From: Mytilus edulis
Taxonomy: Eukaryota; Mollusca; Bivalvia; Mytilida; Mytilidae
Assembly: GCF_963676685.1 (NCBI RefSeq)
Contig: NC_092350.1
Location: 45,367,705-45,431,704 of the forward strand
Direction of reading: 5' to 3'
DNA: 64,000 bases
Shown here: positions 14,235 to 27,449 of the stretch, one piece after another
How positions within the stretch are numbered: the first letter of the stretch is position 1
Layout of the letters: every line of letters begins with the position of its first letter
Program-made: the position numbers and the translations under genes
The notes under the pieces: generated by a model
Database searches by the model: none
Told to the model about the DNA's origin: nothing
Seen by the model: the letters and a program-made list of their open reading frames with translations, nothing else

Positions 14235-14720
14235 TAAAACATTTACCGACTGTATCAACCTATGAAGTGTTTGTTTTAAACATTTAACGACTGTGTCAAC
14301 CTTTTATAAGTTGTGCTAAACATTTAATGACTGTGCCAACCTTTAGAAAGTTGTAACAAACATTTAACGACTGTCCCAACTCTAAAAACGTTGTGACAAA
14401 CATTTTTTGGCTGCATCAACGTCTGAAAAGTTGGCACAAACAAATTTTAACTGTCCCAACTATTAAAAGGTTGGGACGGACATTATGCAACTGCCACAAC
14501 TATTAGAAAGACTGTAATAAATATATTTTGACTGTGACAACACCGTAAACGACTGCAACAGTTCTGAAATGACTGATGGTAGCATTTTTTGACTTTCACA
14601 ACCCGTAGAAAAGTTGGGACAGACATAAATGAACTGTTGCAACGAAATATGACAGATTTGACAGTCATTACTTGTCTTTTACAGACTAAGACAGTCGTAC
14701 AACGACTGTTACTGGTATGG
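14235..14720 (-). repeat. Right subterminal repeat array of the CACTA element
   Basis: Inverted counterpart of the left array: ACTGTGCCAAC, AAAGTTGTAACAAACAT and ACGACTGT units repeat up to the right terminus. The 92-residue minus-strand open frame at 14483-14761 is a by-product of the array and is not a gene. Confidence 0.8.
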
Positions 14721-14877
14721 ACAGTTGTTTTTTCGTCCAGTAGTGCTTGAGATGTCTTCACTTGTTTTGTTACGTAGTATGTAAAAGTACATCAAATCGA
14801 GTATATCCTTTGATAAAAGTAAATCGGTGACACAAATATTCAGTTGATTTTGTGCATTGTAGTTTCAATTGAAAGTA

Positions 14878-15122
14878 TCCTTGGTGACCTTGTGGTCTAT
14901 GTTGTCGAACTACTGTTTAACTAGCCTATAATCACTGAGGTTGTTAGATAGAAATTTGCACGTGGAAGGTGAGCTCGACTCAAATCTTAATTGACTAGGA
15001 TTGGTTTCTTTTCCCATAGAAGGTCGGGGGTTCTCCGGCATCCACCAGCATTAACAACTCAACCCCGCGAAACAACAGTATAGTGCTGAATGTGTCGTTT
15101 AACATTAATCAATCAATAAATA
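14878..15122 (+). mobile_element. SINE, diverged copy with CAATCAATCAAT tail
   Basis: TGACCTTGTGGTCTATGTTG at the head (degraded box A), then CTTAATTGACTAGGATTG and AGAAGGTCGGGGGTTCTCCG as in the copy at 27450, ending ATTAATCAATCAATAAATA. Confidence 0.7.
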
Positions 15123-18100
15123 CACCTCTTTAAAACAAAAAGCTTATATTATTCTATTTATCTTTTATTTTTTGTAAAAAGACTGAACTTAGCCGAAACT
15201 ATTGTCTGCAAGCATCAATTGTAATGGTTATGTCAAGGAAAACCATGTTGTAAGCAAAATCACATTTTATTAGTTCATGTAGACTTTTCCATATTGTTGT
15301 ATTAAAAATGTAGAAGTTACGCAAATTTAAGAAGAAAGACCTTTCCTATAAAAGAATGTTATAATACAGACAAAAATCAGACGTAAGTTTTAAATTGTTA
15401 AGTGTTTGTTGACACGGCAATATTGGGAATTGCATAAGATATCTTATAATAATAATTTGTTAATAATTGAAAAAGAAATAACATCTAAAACAATTGTTTG
15501 TTAATTCCATTAATTATATATAGAAAAGATTGTTTGTTAAATCTATTAAATTATATAAAAAAAAAAATGTACACGCTAAAATCCATTTGATTCATTGATG
15601 TCAATTTTACAGCTACGTAATACAAAAACAATTATTCAAAGGGAATATGTAAATATGTAAACAAATCACTGTCTCATTCTGATATTTTCTCTTTCTTTTT
15701 GCAACAATAATTTAAAGGCGTAAAATTAGGAATTTTGAACTTTTTTCAACAATAGACGACAATATGAAAAAATATTGAAAATTTTCACCTGATTTCATCG
15801 TTGTTTTGACCTAAAATATAGGTAACATGGTGAAGGTCATTGGAAACTTTTAAATCTATTTTTATATTCATTTTATTACATTATTATACCCTGCAATCAG
15901 GTTTACAACATAACGATATGCATAATTCAGAAAAGAATACCAACAAAGCTACTGACCTTTCGGCGCCTTTTAAAACAATTAAAAACAAACCCACTGTAGT
16001 ACACATATTGAATTTGTGGACGTTGGGATAGTCTTCCTTCTCTCGATGCATGTACAATGTAGATACCCTTCACGAAATATTCCTGTAATAAGATACTTTA
16101 TGTCTATTAAATACATTTTAAATTTCACACGTTTTACTTATTATAGATATTTTATTTGTTTCACGTTTTCTTGTATTGATGAGTGTATATCTTCTTTTTA
16201 GTTTGATATTAAAAATGTTAATTTATAAATGAGAACTTGCTAAATAAAATGAAAAGATATTGATTAGTGATTATATGCTCTTCTATGCTGTAAACCATCT
16301 TATTTTCGCGGATATACTTTATTTCGCGTTTAGCCATTTCTAGCCTATTTCGCCGCGATTTAATTCTGCAGTTCTTAAATTTACTTGATTTAGTTAAGTA
16401 AGGAAAAATCCAAGTCTAACATATACATGACGATTTATATTCGCGATTCTTTTCTTCTCGCAAAAATAAATAGCTCTCAAAAATTAGTTGGGTTACAGTA
16501 TTTACATCATGATGTTTGTAATGAAGGACCAAACAAAAACGCTATGAAGATGATTATGTGGCACCAGATCAACGACACGGATATAAACCAAAGAACACTT
16601 TCGTGTAATGTTAAACTCATAATATTGAACTTAGACAGGAAGATAAACACTATGATAAAATCAGAATAGGAATATATGGTTCGATTGTCGATGAGATTCA
16701 TCGCCAATCTTTTTGTATATCCTTGTTGGTTTATAAGCTCTAAAAATATGTTTTAATCAGTTTTATAATTTCAAATATGTTTCCTCTTTTTATATTGTAG
16801 TCCGGCATAATTTGTTTCCCTTAATCGATTTATAAATTTTAAACAGCGGTATACTTATGTTGCCTTTATTCAGTCTCGATCATTAAATAAGACACATTAG
16901 TTGTCAAAATGCGGATCTGGTGAAGTAAACGTAGAACCAATGATGTTTTTTTGCTTACATATTATGTATATAAATTAACTTAATGTTAGGCAAGCTATCC
17001 TTAATCATGCAAACATATGGACGTTTGAACAAATTACTATAAATGTGGCATAAAAAAATGTAAAACAAATGACTTTTAAGCAAGAGGTTTAAAATCCTTT
17101 GTGTTAAGATACTATGCAAATCACGCTTTTTCTAACTAAAATGTATATTGATAAGTTTTGAATGGTTAATAGCTATCTACTTATTTGCCAAATTTATAAA
17201 AATGACCACGGAACTTAAAATTATCCTGGTTTTTAAGTCGAAGAAACTTAATCAGTTCACCTTGATTTCAGTGACTATGAAACACCATTGGGTGTTTGTA
17301 CCCAGTCGAGTTATACTGGATGTTGAGGACGGAACTATTCTACATTTTGTATTGCAATTATTTTAGTCATTAATAAACAAAGAATGAAATATGGTATATA
17401 ATAAATATAAGAAAACATATGTTTTGCTAAAGAAATACCATAATCAACCGAAGATAAAACCAAAAATGTATCCCACAGAAAGGTAGGTATACTATGATAT
17501 TTTGTAATATTTTCCCTCAAAGCTGTTTACATGACAGTATATCATACGTAAGTGAAATACCCCGATTGGTAACCTAAACAGGGGAAATGAGTCCAAATTC
17601 CCGTGAGAAATAAATTATAGATACGAATGATAATTAGCGGGAAAATCTGATACACTCCAGCATAAAAAAAATATTTTTTCACAGCCCATATCCATGTCAC
17701 AGATCCCAAATAACATACTAGTATAGTATTTTTAGCAAATACAAGTCACAAACAGTTAAAAACGCACATGCGCAACAGCGGATTTGATAAAAGATGTTAA
17801 TTTCTTTGTTATCTGATCTCTATAGGGATTTTTTTCATTGGCAATTATATCACATCTTTTTTATCTTTATAAAAAAGCGTTTGATTAATAACCATTTCAT
17901 CAATTGAGCTCTGTTTAAAACGGTTTTAATACATACATTTTCAAGGACGTTAATAATGGCACAAAAGTAGGACTTGTGCAAATTATTTGTAGTGCCAATG
18001 AATCCTTTTTTTGTCGGAAAAGAAGATTGCTAAACAAATCCGGGAAGAACATCCTATAAACTCTGTTCATAGTTAGGTCAAATTTATTCAATACCAAGCA

Positions 18101-18744
18101 TAAAAAAGGGGTACTATGAAATTTCTTTTAATAAAATTTGAAATCGAAAGGAAAAAATCCGACATCTTTACATTGATGAAGTTTAATATGGTAAAGAGAT
18201 CATAACATGTTTCAGTAATTTTGATGTGACATTTCCCCATATCAGTTTTATTATTAGTCCTTAGTTGATATCAGAACTGGAGTCATTGGCATTTGAGCTT
18301 ATATCATGATATGACTGATAAAATATCTGATATAGCAAAAGTAATAATCTGTAAGTACTACGGAACTGGAACAGCGTACGTGATCTATACGAAAGACTTG
18401 ATTTTGTATGTTCAAGTATCTTATATTTGTGATTTTTAAATTTTTTTATACACCTTTTATTTTGTCGTCTTTATAAAAATCTAGTTAGACACCATTCAAA
18501 AATACACATCACATTAATTTTAATGTAGTATCAAGTTATACGTGTAGCAATGATAATTGTTTTAAATAGGAAGTAAATTTTACCTGATAGTTTTATCCAT
18601 TTAATATTTAAATGTTTTTAAAGTACATGATATGTTTTCTATCAACCTTCACTAGCGTCAGTTGATATTTTCTTCTTCTAATGTAAAATGATGAGCATTT
18701 TTTGATAGCAGGTAGTATTCGAAAACATTCGGAAAAGAATAAGA
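15123..18744. other. Unassigned AT-rich DNA upstream of the ETS leader duplication
   Basis: Holds a mussel repeat piece at 16790-16890 and a scrap of the 'gccaatgagacaac' family near 17815-17865. The small frames here (for example 16427-16669) show no family resemblance. Confidence 0.5.
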
Positions 18745-18799
18745 GGAAATTTTAAAACCTCACTGGACTTTTTCTTGTATGAGCCTATACATACAACAG
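18745..18799 (+). other. Candidate 5' leader exon of ETS gene A, copy 1
   Basis: A pyrimidine-rich stretch ends in ATACAACAG followed by the donor GTAAGC at 18800. The first acceptor downstream that leads into ETS gene A is at 22872. The 5' boundary is a guess. A second donor-like site (AAAAG, then GTAAGC) lies at 19084 in the same repeat unit. The call rests on donor quality and on duplication of the same arrangement 957 bp downstream. Confidence 0.35.
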
Positions 18800-19699
18800 G
18801 TAAGCACGTATACATATGTAGCTTCTATTTACATTTTAAAAATGAGCTTCCTTTAACAATGATGCTTGAGACTTATAAAGCATGGAATGAATTCCAGAAA
18901 AACTTGCACGAATTGTCTTTTGTAGAGAAGTACACAGAGAGAAACCCGGGTTAGGGATCAGAACGTTTACATACTACTTTATCGAATTAATTTTTATTCA
19001 AAATAATTAGCAAGTATTGTACTTTAAATCCATCGTTATCTGAGATCTTAGTAGGATTATAAAGCATTGACATTTTACAAAAGGTAAGCTATCTTAAAAA
19101 CGTAGGAACTTTTCATCCACCTCCACTGGTTAAATCTACTGTTAGTCAGGCTGCCAAAAAATATCAACCCACTTGCAATAGAAAAATTTCTCTAAATGAA
19201 ATAAATAAGAAGTATTCAAGATTCAAATTAGTCTAGATACATTTGTACCTGAAAACTTAAAGAGTTACTAGTAAGTTTTATAGTTTAGTTTTTCTATATC
19301 ACTGTTTTTTTTTCGTCTTCGTTTGTTTACTCTAGTTAATCAGTCAATAATTTTTTTTTATAGCTATTCTTTTTCATAAACTGGAAAAATTTCTTTTGTC
19401 AAATATTGAAATTTAACTAATCGATATTGATATGTTAGGAGCAGTTGATATGAAATAATCAAATGCACACCTTTTGATTTAAATGCTAATCACTGAATTT
19501 ATTGATTTATCTTTTGTCGCACTGCACATATGAGGTTTTGGGTGCAATGTCTTTTCTACACGGTATATACGCCAAATGAAAACGAAAACAATCTGTGAAT
19601 AAAAAACCAACCTTGCAATTAAATGTAGACCGTCAGGGAATACACAGTAATACTAGACCGAACCCTGGAACACCCTGTGTTAAGGGATGCTTAAATAGT

Positions 19700-19756
19700 T
19701 TGCTCAATCATTTTGTCTTTGAGTTTTTTTCTTCTATGAGCTCATGCATGAAACAG
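19700..19756 (+). other. Candidate 5' leader exon of ETS gene A, copy 2
   Basis: This is the duplicate of the 18745-18799 segment. It reads TTCTATGAGCTCATGCATGA and then AAACAG before the donor GTAAGC at 19757. A second donor-like site (TTAAG, then GTGAGT) is at 20075, matching the one in copy 1. No ATG-led open frame of note is present, so it would be a non-coding leader. Confidence 0.35.
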
Positions 19757-20660
19757 GTAAGCTTTAATATATAACATCTATATTGTTGAATACACGAGTA
19801 GTTTTAAAGTGCCGAGTATCATTGTAATGCAAGGAAGGAATTCCAAACAAGCTTGCACGCATGATCTTTTGAAGGGAAGTACCCAGAGAGAAAACCTGGT
19901 TTTGGATAAAAACGGTACGAGACTACCTCCTCTTATTAATTTTCATGTAAAACCAGTAGCAAACATTATACTTAAATCCATCATTGTGTAACAGCATCGT
20001 AAATCTTTATTGACATAAATGTAACCTATCATAAGCACAAGAGGATTACAGAGCATATATACATTTTACTTAAGGTGAGTAAAGGTATATAGTAATTACT
20101 TTTCATCTACCTCCGCGGGGCTAATCTACAGTTAAGCAGTAGTAAACATATAAACCATCTTGTCTTAAAAAAAGATTTTCTAAATGAAATATTAGTTTAC
20201 CGGTCAATTAAATGAGCAACCAGTATTTTTTTACTGTTTAGTTTTTCTTTATCATTGTTTTGTCATCTATCTTTGCGGGTAAATTCAAGATAATCAGTTT
20301 ATAAAATATTTTCTAAATCACTAAGGTTTTTGTACCCTTCGTTTTATTTGCGTTGTAGCTTATTTTATATTCATATATTGTAAAAGCCAATTTTGTGTGA
20401 TATTCAAACCTAAGTTTTAATATGTTAGGAGATAACGGAAATAGTGCATTATGTACCTTTTAGTTGAAATTCTTGTCGACATAAATCATATTGCACTGAA
20501 ACTATAGTATTTAAGTCAAAGTAATATAAACATCCAACAGGGCCCTGTGTTACATTGTAGGAAGGATGATTAAATCTGTTAAACCTGTGTTTTACAATTT
20601 TGTTCAGTATTATAAATCTATCTCTACAGATCATCACTTCTTCACACCACCTTTTGATCT

Positions 20661-22872
20661 TTGCCACTTCGTTAGAAAATTGCCATTAAGTATTGTTTTA
20701 CGGTTTGTTTTTGTCTTTTCTTCTACAAAAGTTCTATATTCAGGATGCTTAATAGACCATGGTTTGTTAAATAGAATTTAAAAGGATGAGACGTGTTATT
20801 CATACAGTATCAATGAATGGAGAACACATGCCATCTGATATTCTATGTGACTGCTTGTTTACATATGGATATGGAGTTATGAAATAATGGCCGAGATTTG
20901 TGAGGAATACATTTTCTTTTCCGGTTCATTGCATGAATATATTAAATGAATTTCTGTTGAAAAAACCTGTAATCATCAATTTCATTTGATCTTAGAAGTC
21001 ATAATTGATCTGCAATTAAGAGATTGAAGATAACAATTTACAGTGAGAAAGTTATACACTTAACATAGTCTACGTATACTAATAACGAAATATAAAATTA
21101 TGATATGTTATATATGTATATTAGTTCGTTTAAAAAACACGCTTGGTAAAAGTTTAAAACACCTCTAAGGACTGTCTTGCTTTTGTATATTTTGTCCTGT
21201 TTCAATGAAAATGTTTCTAAATTTTTTCATGTTTTGCTTTCAAATTATCGCTTTTGGTATATATAGGTAAGTTACTGTTTAAAGAGTGCCAATGACAATG
21301 TTGATTGTGTGCATTTTATCAGGACTTCAATAAACACCGAGATATAATGGTATTTGTAAAATTAAGTATGCGCTAAAAACATTAAAATGCGCCTCTTTGC
21401 GATACAACTCATCAACGTAAATATAACGTTTACATCATTTGTTTTTCTAACTTTCTAAATACATAGTGTCATTTCATCAAAAAAGTGCAAGGAAGTGCCA
21501 GTTATTCTAAATTAAAATAATGATTTCACTTTCCATAAACAACAAATAGTATAAAATGAATAATGAATAATTACTAAGGAACATAGTATAATTATTTGAT
21601 TACTTTTAAACCAGTCAATTGACATAAAGTTGAAGCCTTTTTTGTGTTTTTTAATATGATAATTTAATCTATTGAAACCTGTTCTTGATCAGAAGCATTT
21701 TTACCGTGCTGTGAGATACACCTGACATCGATGTCAAACTATTCTCGTGGAAACAAATTTACCTTGTCTCTTTTGTTATCTGTTAAATACAATCTACATT
21801 GAAAATCTGTATAAGGTATTCAGATAAATCTGTTATTTGATAAGTCGGATGTGTTGACCTTATAGTTAACCTGTTTGTTGATTTATGGGTTTAGAGAGCG
21901 TACTTGTGGTTTTTGGCGTCCTATTATGTCATATTAAAAAAAAATAATAACAAAACATGAAGTAAAAATAAAAGTGGTTATAATCAAGTTGAAGATGGAA
22001 AATAAATATACATAGAACATATCTATATGGACTTGACTATTTAAAAAAAAAAGTATCTATTAAAAATCAACCTACAATTCCGGTTGTTATCAAAGTCAAA
22101 AAAATAGTACATTGAACATACGTAATTGTAAGATACAACCAGTGGTGTAACTTGCAATTTTTATGCGGAAAATGGGATATACATAATCTCTAAAATAAAG
22201 CAAGGTTAAAAAAAAAGATAAAAAGGATGATACCATGTATGTTTCCTTTTTCAATTTAAAAATTTGAAAAGGATACACTATTTCAATGTTATGCTAGTAA
22301 ACAGTGAATAAAACTATTACTTTTGCACTTTCTAAACGATAGTTTCTATCCCCATCTTCTATGTTGCTTTTTGTGTCTTTCAATGAATCAAACAATTTTT
22401 CATCCAACGTTTATAAGAAAGATACAGACTAAACATTTCACAACTTAAAAAATATCACAATGGGGAGACAAAGGTTTTCATATAACGGGTGCTGCAGATT
22501 ATGAATTAAATAAGAAAAAAACAAAATATATCACTTGCAGTTGTCTTTCAATCATAAACCATATCATAAGGGGTTCGCCAATTCAAAATACTTCAATTTT
22601 TATTAAGGGGATAAATCCAAGACTTACTGCAAAATGTATTTGAATATTTATTGTCTTCCAGTTGTTTGAATTATTCATTCTTTCATTCTTATATTGTCTC
22701 GTGCTTTGCCTATAACACGTATTTTCATATTTTTTTCTAGATATTTCTAACATGTTTACACCTATATATTTCAAAGATCAATGCAAACGAGTATCATTGT
22801 TGTAAAACTCTTTTAAATTTTTTTCTGTATTTTTCTATTGTTGACTTGTACTATACTTTTATTGTTTTGTAG
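20661..22872. other. Probable 5' intron of ETS gene A
   Basis: Lies between the leader duplication and the acceptor at 22872. A third donor-like GTAAGT at 21267, followed by AGAGTGCCAATGACAATG, faintly resembles the leader units. No coding exon, and no Pointed-domain exon, was recognised. Confidence 0.45.
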
Positions 22873-22887
22873 AGGAAGCTATCAAAC

Positions 22888-25662
22888 ATGAATCAGTGGT
22901 CATCTCCTATATGCACGTACCAACAAATCGCTCATGATTGGCAAGGTTTTGAGAATTTGTCTAGCCACCAAGAAGATCAATCTATGAATGATATAGAAGA
23001 CATCTTAGATTACATTTCAGCTTCTCCAGAGATGGAAACTTCTTCAGATTCCGACAGTGGTATGTTTTCAATTTAATAATTGATATAGCGTGAGTTTATC
23101 TTTTTCACCAAGAAGGGAGAAAAAAAATTATCCCTTAAATCAGTTCGTCAATCTTAAAAGTTCATTTGGAAAAATACGATTCGAATAACAAGAGGGGAAA
23201 GGGGCCTCTGCAGCAATCTGCATTGATAAACACGTTCACGTATTTAACGAAATTATAATTTGGTCGTCCTTATATATTTTTAAATCATTCATAATCTAGA
23301 CTAAAGTTATCCAAACAATGAGTTGTTCTTTCTTTGTTTTCCTTTCTGATCTTTCTAATTTTCTGACGAAATGTGTGTTGATGGATGATGTAGAATATTT
23401 TACCGTTCAATCTTTTTTTATGTAATACCTATTATACATTATACCAATTTTAAATGTAGTTGAATTGTTTTCGTAATAGCTACATAAGAAATCATGGTTT
23501 GTCTAGCTATCTCATCCTACCGTTACATATCATACATAGTGTTAAATTTATAATATCCTATGGTTAGGCGAAGGTATCATATGTGTCTTACAGACAGCGT
23601 TTCAATTTCAAGTTGTATGCCGCCATCCCCGATTGTCAAATCTAAGATATGTGGAATATACTCACGATAGAGCAGAAAAGGAGGGAGGCATTGTCTTTAT
23701 ACATTTTTGTAAAATTTTGCATATTTAGATCGTTGAAGTTCAACTTAAAATTGAAATAGGTATCATCGACCTTAAAGTATCTCTAAATCAAATGAAAACA
23801 GACAGATTAATGCTCCATTTTAACATACCAACTTCTGTATCATTTTTAGACCCTGCCATTCCAACAACTGTTCATGATATATATGACATCAAAACTCAAG
23901 AACCAGATAATCATCGGAATTCATCAAATAGCAGGAACATTTCAAGACATTGTCGACAAAGTGAGTAATCAAAAAGGGAGCACAGATATAGTTCTGTCAA
24001 TTTGTTTAATTGTGTAGAAGTTATTGAAAATATTTGGGCAATAAACAAATTATATGTTTGTACTATTTTAAAATTGCAAATATCTTTTTGTAAAAATGAA
24101 TTAATTTAGGAAGTTTTCACAATTTGAATTGGATAATAATGCATATAAAATATGGTATGATTGCCAAGCAGACAATTATCCGATAGAGATTAAATAACGT
24201 AGTTGTAAGGAACTAATATGTGCCAAAAACAAAGTGCAAAACCAATACCGCATACAAAGCTTTGAAGATACTAACTTAATTATAAATCAATTCAAATGAA
24301 AATTCATTAGCTTGATTTTGTTCAAAATATCAAACGAAAAACAAATGTGATACGTACGTAGTTACAAACGACAACCACTGAATTGCAAGATTTGGACAAG
24401 CACAAAAATAACGGAGTTAAACATATGAACAAACACATTCACCCTAACACGGGACAGTTGTGCAACAGTACAAAATGTGAACTATACTAACCAAAAGGCG
24501 AATATGACAAATACAACATTAACAAAAACCACAAAAACCGGTTCCTGACTTGGGACATGAATATGACAGGGTTAAACATGTTTGCAGGTGCCCACAATCT
24601 CCATGACCTTGGGACAGCGGTGTAACAGCACAATATAATGGTAAGCTATAAAAATCGTTTGAAAAAGTGTTTGACTAAAATTATTGATATAAAGCAAAAC
24701 AAAAGTAGCAATAAAAAACACAAACTACTGATCTGAGAGTACTCGCGGTTACTGAAAAGTAGTTCAAATCAATTAACAACCATTTAATAATAATGCATTG
24801 TCTCTTTAAATTCAGATGGTAGTATTCGGTTGTGGCAGTTTCTTCGTGGACTGTTGTTAAACCCAGCATTTAATCCTTCTCACATCATGTGGATCAACCG
24901 AAGCAGAGGCGAGTTTAAAATTGTGAAAAACAAGGAAATAGCACAGATGTGGGGAGATGAAAAGAACAATTCTGGAATGACATATGAAAAGATGAGTCGA
25001 GCAATGAGGTATAGTATGGATGCATGAATTAAAAGAAATATATAGCATATGTCACTAGTACAGAAACCAAACAAAACAAACAAAAAACAAAGAAATATGA
25101 TCTTGTTTGAACAATATTTTAATCATGAGGGGTCACTAAACAAAAACTCATATAAGATACAAGGCTTATTTTTTGTACGCCGCGTCCTTTTTAAGTCTAT
25201 CACAGACAAAACAGTGACGCACGAATCAAAACTATCTCATGCCTGTAACATGTGTATCAATTTTGATATTGCACATTTTTGATAAGTGATACTTTTGTCA
25301 GTTGAGTTTAATAGATATTAGATCATTTTCGTCAATAATCTGGGTACTGTTTCGTTCCCTACATTAAAACTTTTTGTCGGTTGAGTTAAATAGATATTAA
25401 ATTAATGTTTGAGGCAATAATCTGGGTATAGTTTCTTTCACTACATTCAAACTTTTTTTTCAATCTCGAATTTTTGACATCGATGTCATATTCTAGACGA
25501 CTTGATCGTGACAAAGTCTACTTAAAAGTGGTAAAGGTGTTAATATTTGATATTCAATTTTGAACTTTTACTTTCAGATATTATTACAAACATGACATTC
25601 TAGAGCCCGTTTTAAACAGACGACTTGTGTACAAGTTTGGACCAATGTCTCATGGGTGGTGA
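22888..25662 (+). CDS. ETS-domain transcription factor, ESE (ELF3/EHF/ELF5)-like, gene A
   Basis: Four coding exons join in frame: 22888-23059, 23850-23960, 24816-25008 and 25578-25662, all with GT-AG introns (phases 1, 1, 2). The product is 186 aa. Residues about 98-186 form an ETS winged-helix DNA-binding domain: LWQFL at 100-104, the tryptophans W101, W120 and W140, the recognition helix MTYEKMSRAMRYYY with arginines R156 and R159, then RRLVYKFG and a stop right after the domain. MTYEKMSRAMRYYYK and LVYKFG point to the ESE group. The first ~95 residues are acidic and Ser-rich with no recognised domain; the Pointed domain usual for ELF3/EHF is absent. It should bind GGAA-core sites in the nucleus. 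The ATG at 22888 is the first in an exon that begins at 22873 after a TTTTGTAG acceptor. Five codons before it are open, so an upstream coding exon is possible. Gene B is its paralogue. The splice model is seen directly; the subfamily is from memory. Confidence 0.9.
24150..24640 (+). repeat. Dispersed mussel repeat, same family, in intron 2 of ETS gene A
   Basis: Diverged copy: ATGGTATGATTGCCAAGCAG at the start, ACAAACGACAACCACTGA at 24364, TTCCTGACTTGGGACATG and GGGTTAAACATGTTTGCAGG near 24545-24590. Confidence 0.55.
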
Positions 25663-27449
25663 ACATTATCAGTATCAAAGATGGACCAGTGTCTCATATT
25701 TTATGGCCGTTATCATCATCAAGATTATAGCATTACTTTTTAAAGGATGAGCATTATATATTATGATAATGCAAAAATATGATACTTAACATTCGGTTCT
25801 ACAAATAGGTTTTGACTTTTCTTCATTGATATCAAACCAACAAGGTCAACAAACTGATACTGCCAAAAATGGTATTAGGGATATTTTAGATACTAATTAT
25901 TATAGATATAACAATAACAAATGTTATATTGTGTGATACAATATTAACACTTAATTTGACATTGCAGCTGTCAAAACAACAAAGATAATGAATTAAACAA
26001 GATGTTAGCTGTAGATCTCAAATTACACCACATTTTAAAAATGGCAGCTTTTAAATTCATACGCATAAACATCAAATTGATAAAAAAAAAGTTCGATCAG
26101 TTCTGTCTGATTGTAATTTGCAAAATTAGAAATCAAATGTTAAAAAAAAAGATCTAGATTTTTTTTCTAAAGGATTAAAAAATAGCGTTTTAATAAATGG
26201 AACAAAAATATCTATTAAATTATATTAGATATCCTATAAATTTCATAATATTTCGTCAGAATCTCATTGAAATATTTTGAAAAACACTTGTTCAAAGAAT
26301 CTAATAATTAACCGTTTCAGAATTTAATAAATTCTGAGTAATACTTTTTAAAAGCGTCTTAAAGACATTCTGATTGGCCAACAAGGTTATAAATGATGGA
26401 AATTTCAACCAATGACCTGATATTATTTATTGTTTAGTGTAAACACAATGCAATAACCAAATATTGTGTTCAATTAATGATAGTTTATGGTTATTCTTAA
26501 GCATTTAAATATTAAACGCATTCGTTATAATATGTGTTCATGGTCAACATAATTATAAAATTGACTTGTTTTTATATAAATCGATGTAGATTTTAGTTTT
26601 TATCAAATTGTGTGATTTTTTTTATATATGTAAAATCAAACTATATTTTATGATGTTACGTTATGACATATTTGTTAGCAGCTTTTAACAAAAATGTTGT
26701 TTTATTTACATTTGTTATATAATGTATATATGTATATAGATGTTAACTTTAAGTGAAGTGTTGTTAATGCTTTTGATAAATATGAATTAAAACTTCTAAA
26801 ACAATATAAGAAGAAAACGAAATTGTTTTATGTTTTTGTCTGTGCAAAAAGCCGTCTTGGCTTCTATAAGCTATTTAAGAATAACATCAAACGTACCTAT
26901 GACACCAAAAGACACTTGTACCGAGCTATTGAAGGCAAAACAAATGTAAGTTATTCCTAACAGAGACAGAACTCCTTTGCCTTTTGTTGAAATTTTGAGA
27001 AATCATTAGATTTAAATTATTCCCGTTTTTACGCTACAACATATAGCATGCTTATACAAATAATTGGTAAAGAGTTTTAGGTATCTTGTCATTGCTGACG
27101 ACCTTTACATGAAATCCATGTGATAGTGACTAAAAATGCTTCGACGGTTTAGATTTTTTTTTCGTTAGAAACTCTATACTATTGGATTGAATTTTGTTCC
27201 CAAATGTGACTTTAAAGATCTACAAATTTGTTTTATCTGATAAGGTCTGTATCTGTATATTTAATGTATTGGAACCGATTCCAGTTTTTGTTTGTCATAG
27301 TGAAGGAATAGCTTAGTGCAACTGGTGTTTTAAATGGTACACTGAATAGTTCCGTTATATTCGATTCTTTTTTGGTCCGTCGACATAGTTTGAAATCATA
27401 TTTAGTCTCCTATATTTTTTGCTGAAGTGTATCTTATATTACTGTAGAC
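25663..27449. other. 3' flank of ETS gene A
   Basis: Very AT-rich; the start presumably includes the 3' untranslated region, but no end was fixed. A less AT-rich open stretch lies at 26824-26959 (see findings). Confidence 0.45.

Larger units (their letters stand above)
5285..14745. mobile_element. Non-autonomous CACTA (EnSpm) DNA transposon, 9461 bp
   Basis: The left end reads CACTACTGGACGAAAAAAC and the right end is its inverted counterpart, ending CCAGTAGTG. The inverted match continues through CTGTCCATACCAGTAACAGT. The element is flanked by a 3-bp duplication CTT (5282-5284 and 14746-14748), as expected for CACTA elements. Both ends carry long arrays of GTTGTAACAGT and ACTGTCCCAAC-like subterminal motifs. 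I see no transposase. The interior is AT-rich and holds dispersed mussel repeats and three small GGATCC-ended elements, so it was probably moved in trans. Confidence 0.85.
18745..20660 (+). repeat. Imperfect tandem duplication, two units of about 0.95-0.99 kb
   Basis: Several landmarks recur in the same order. The leader donor is at 18800 and 19757; GAATTCC followed by CTTGCACG at 18889 and 19838; TAAATCCATC at 19025 and 19973; the TTTCATC(C/T)ACCTCC block at 19112 and 20101; TATGTTAGGA at 19431 and 20421. Spacing drifts from 948 to 990 bp, so the copies are old and carry indels. It lies immediately 5' of ETS gene A. Confidence 0.75.

Noticed and set aside
16427-16707. 80- and 66-residue overlapping frames on opposite strands
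   Set aside because: Neither has a family motif; overlap on both strands in AT-rich DNA is common by chance.
24857-25083. Minus-strand frames opposite the ETS exon of gene A
   Set aside because: They are antisense shadows of the conserved ETS exon.
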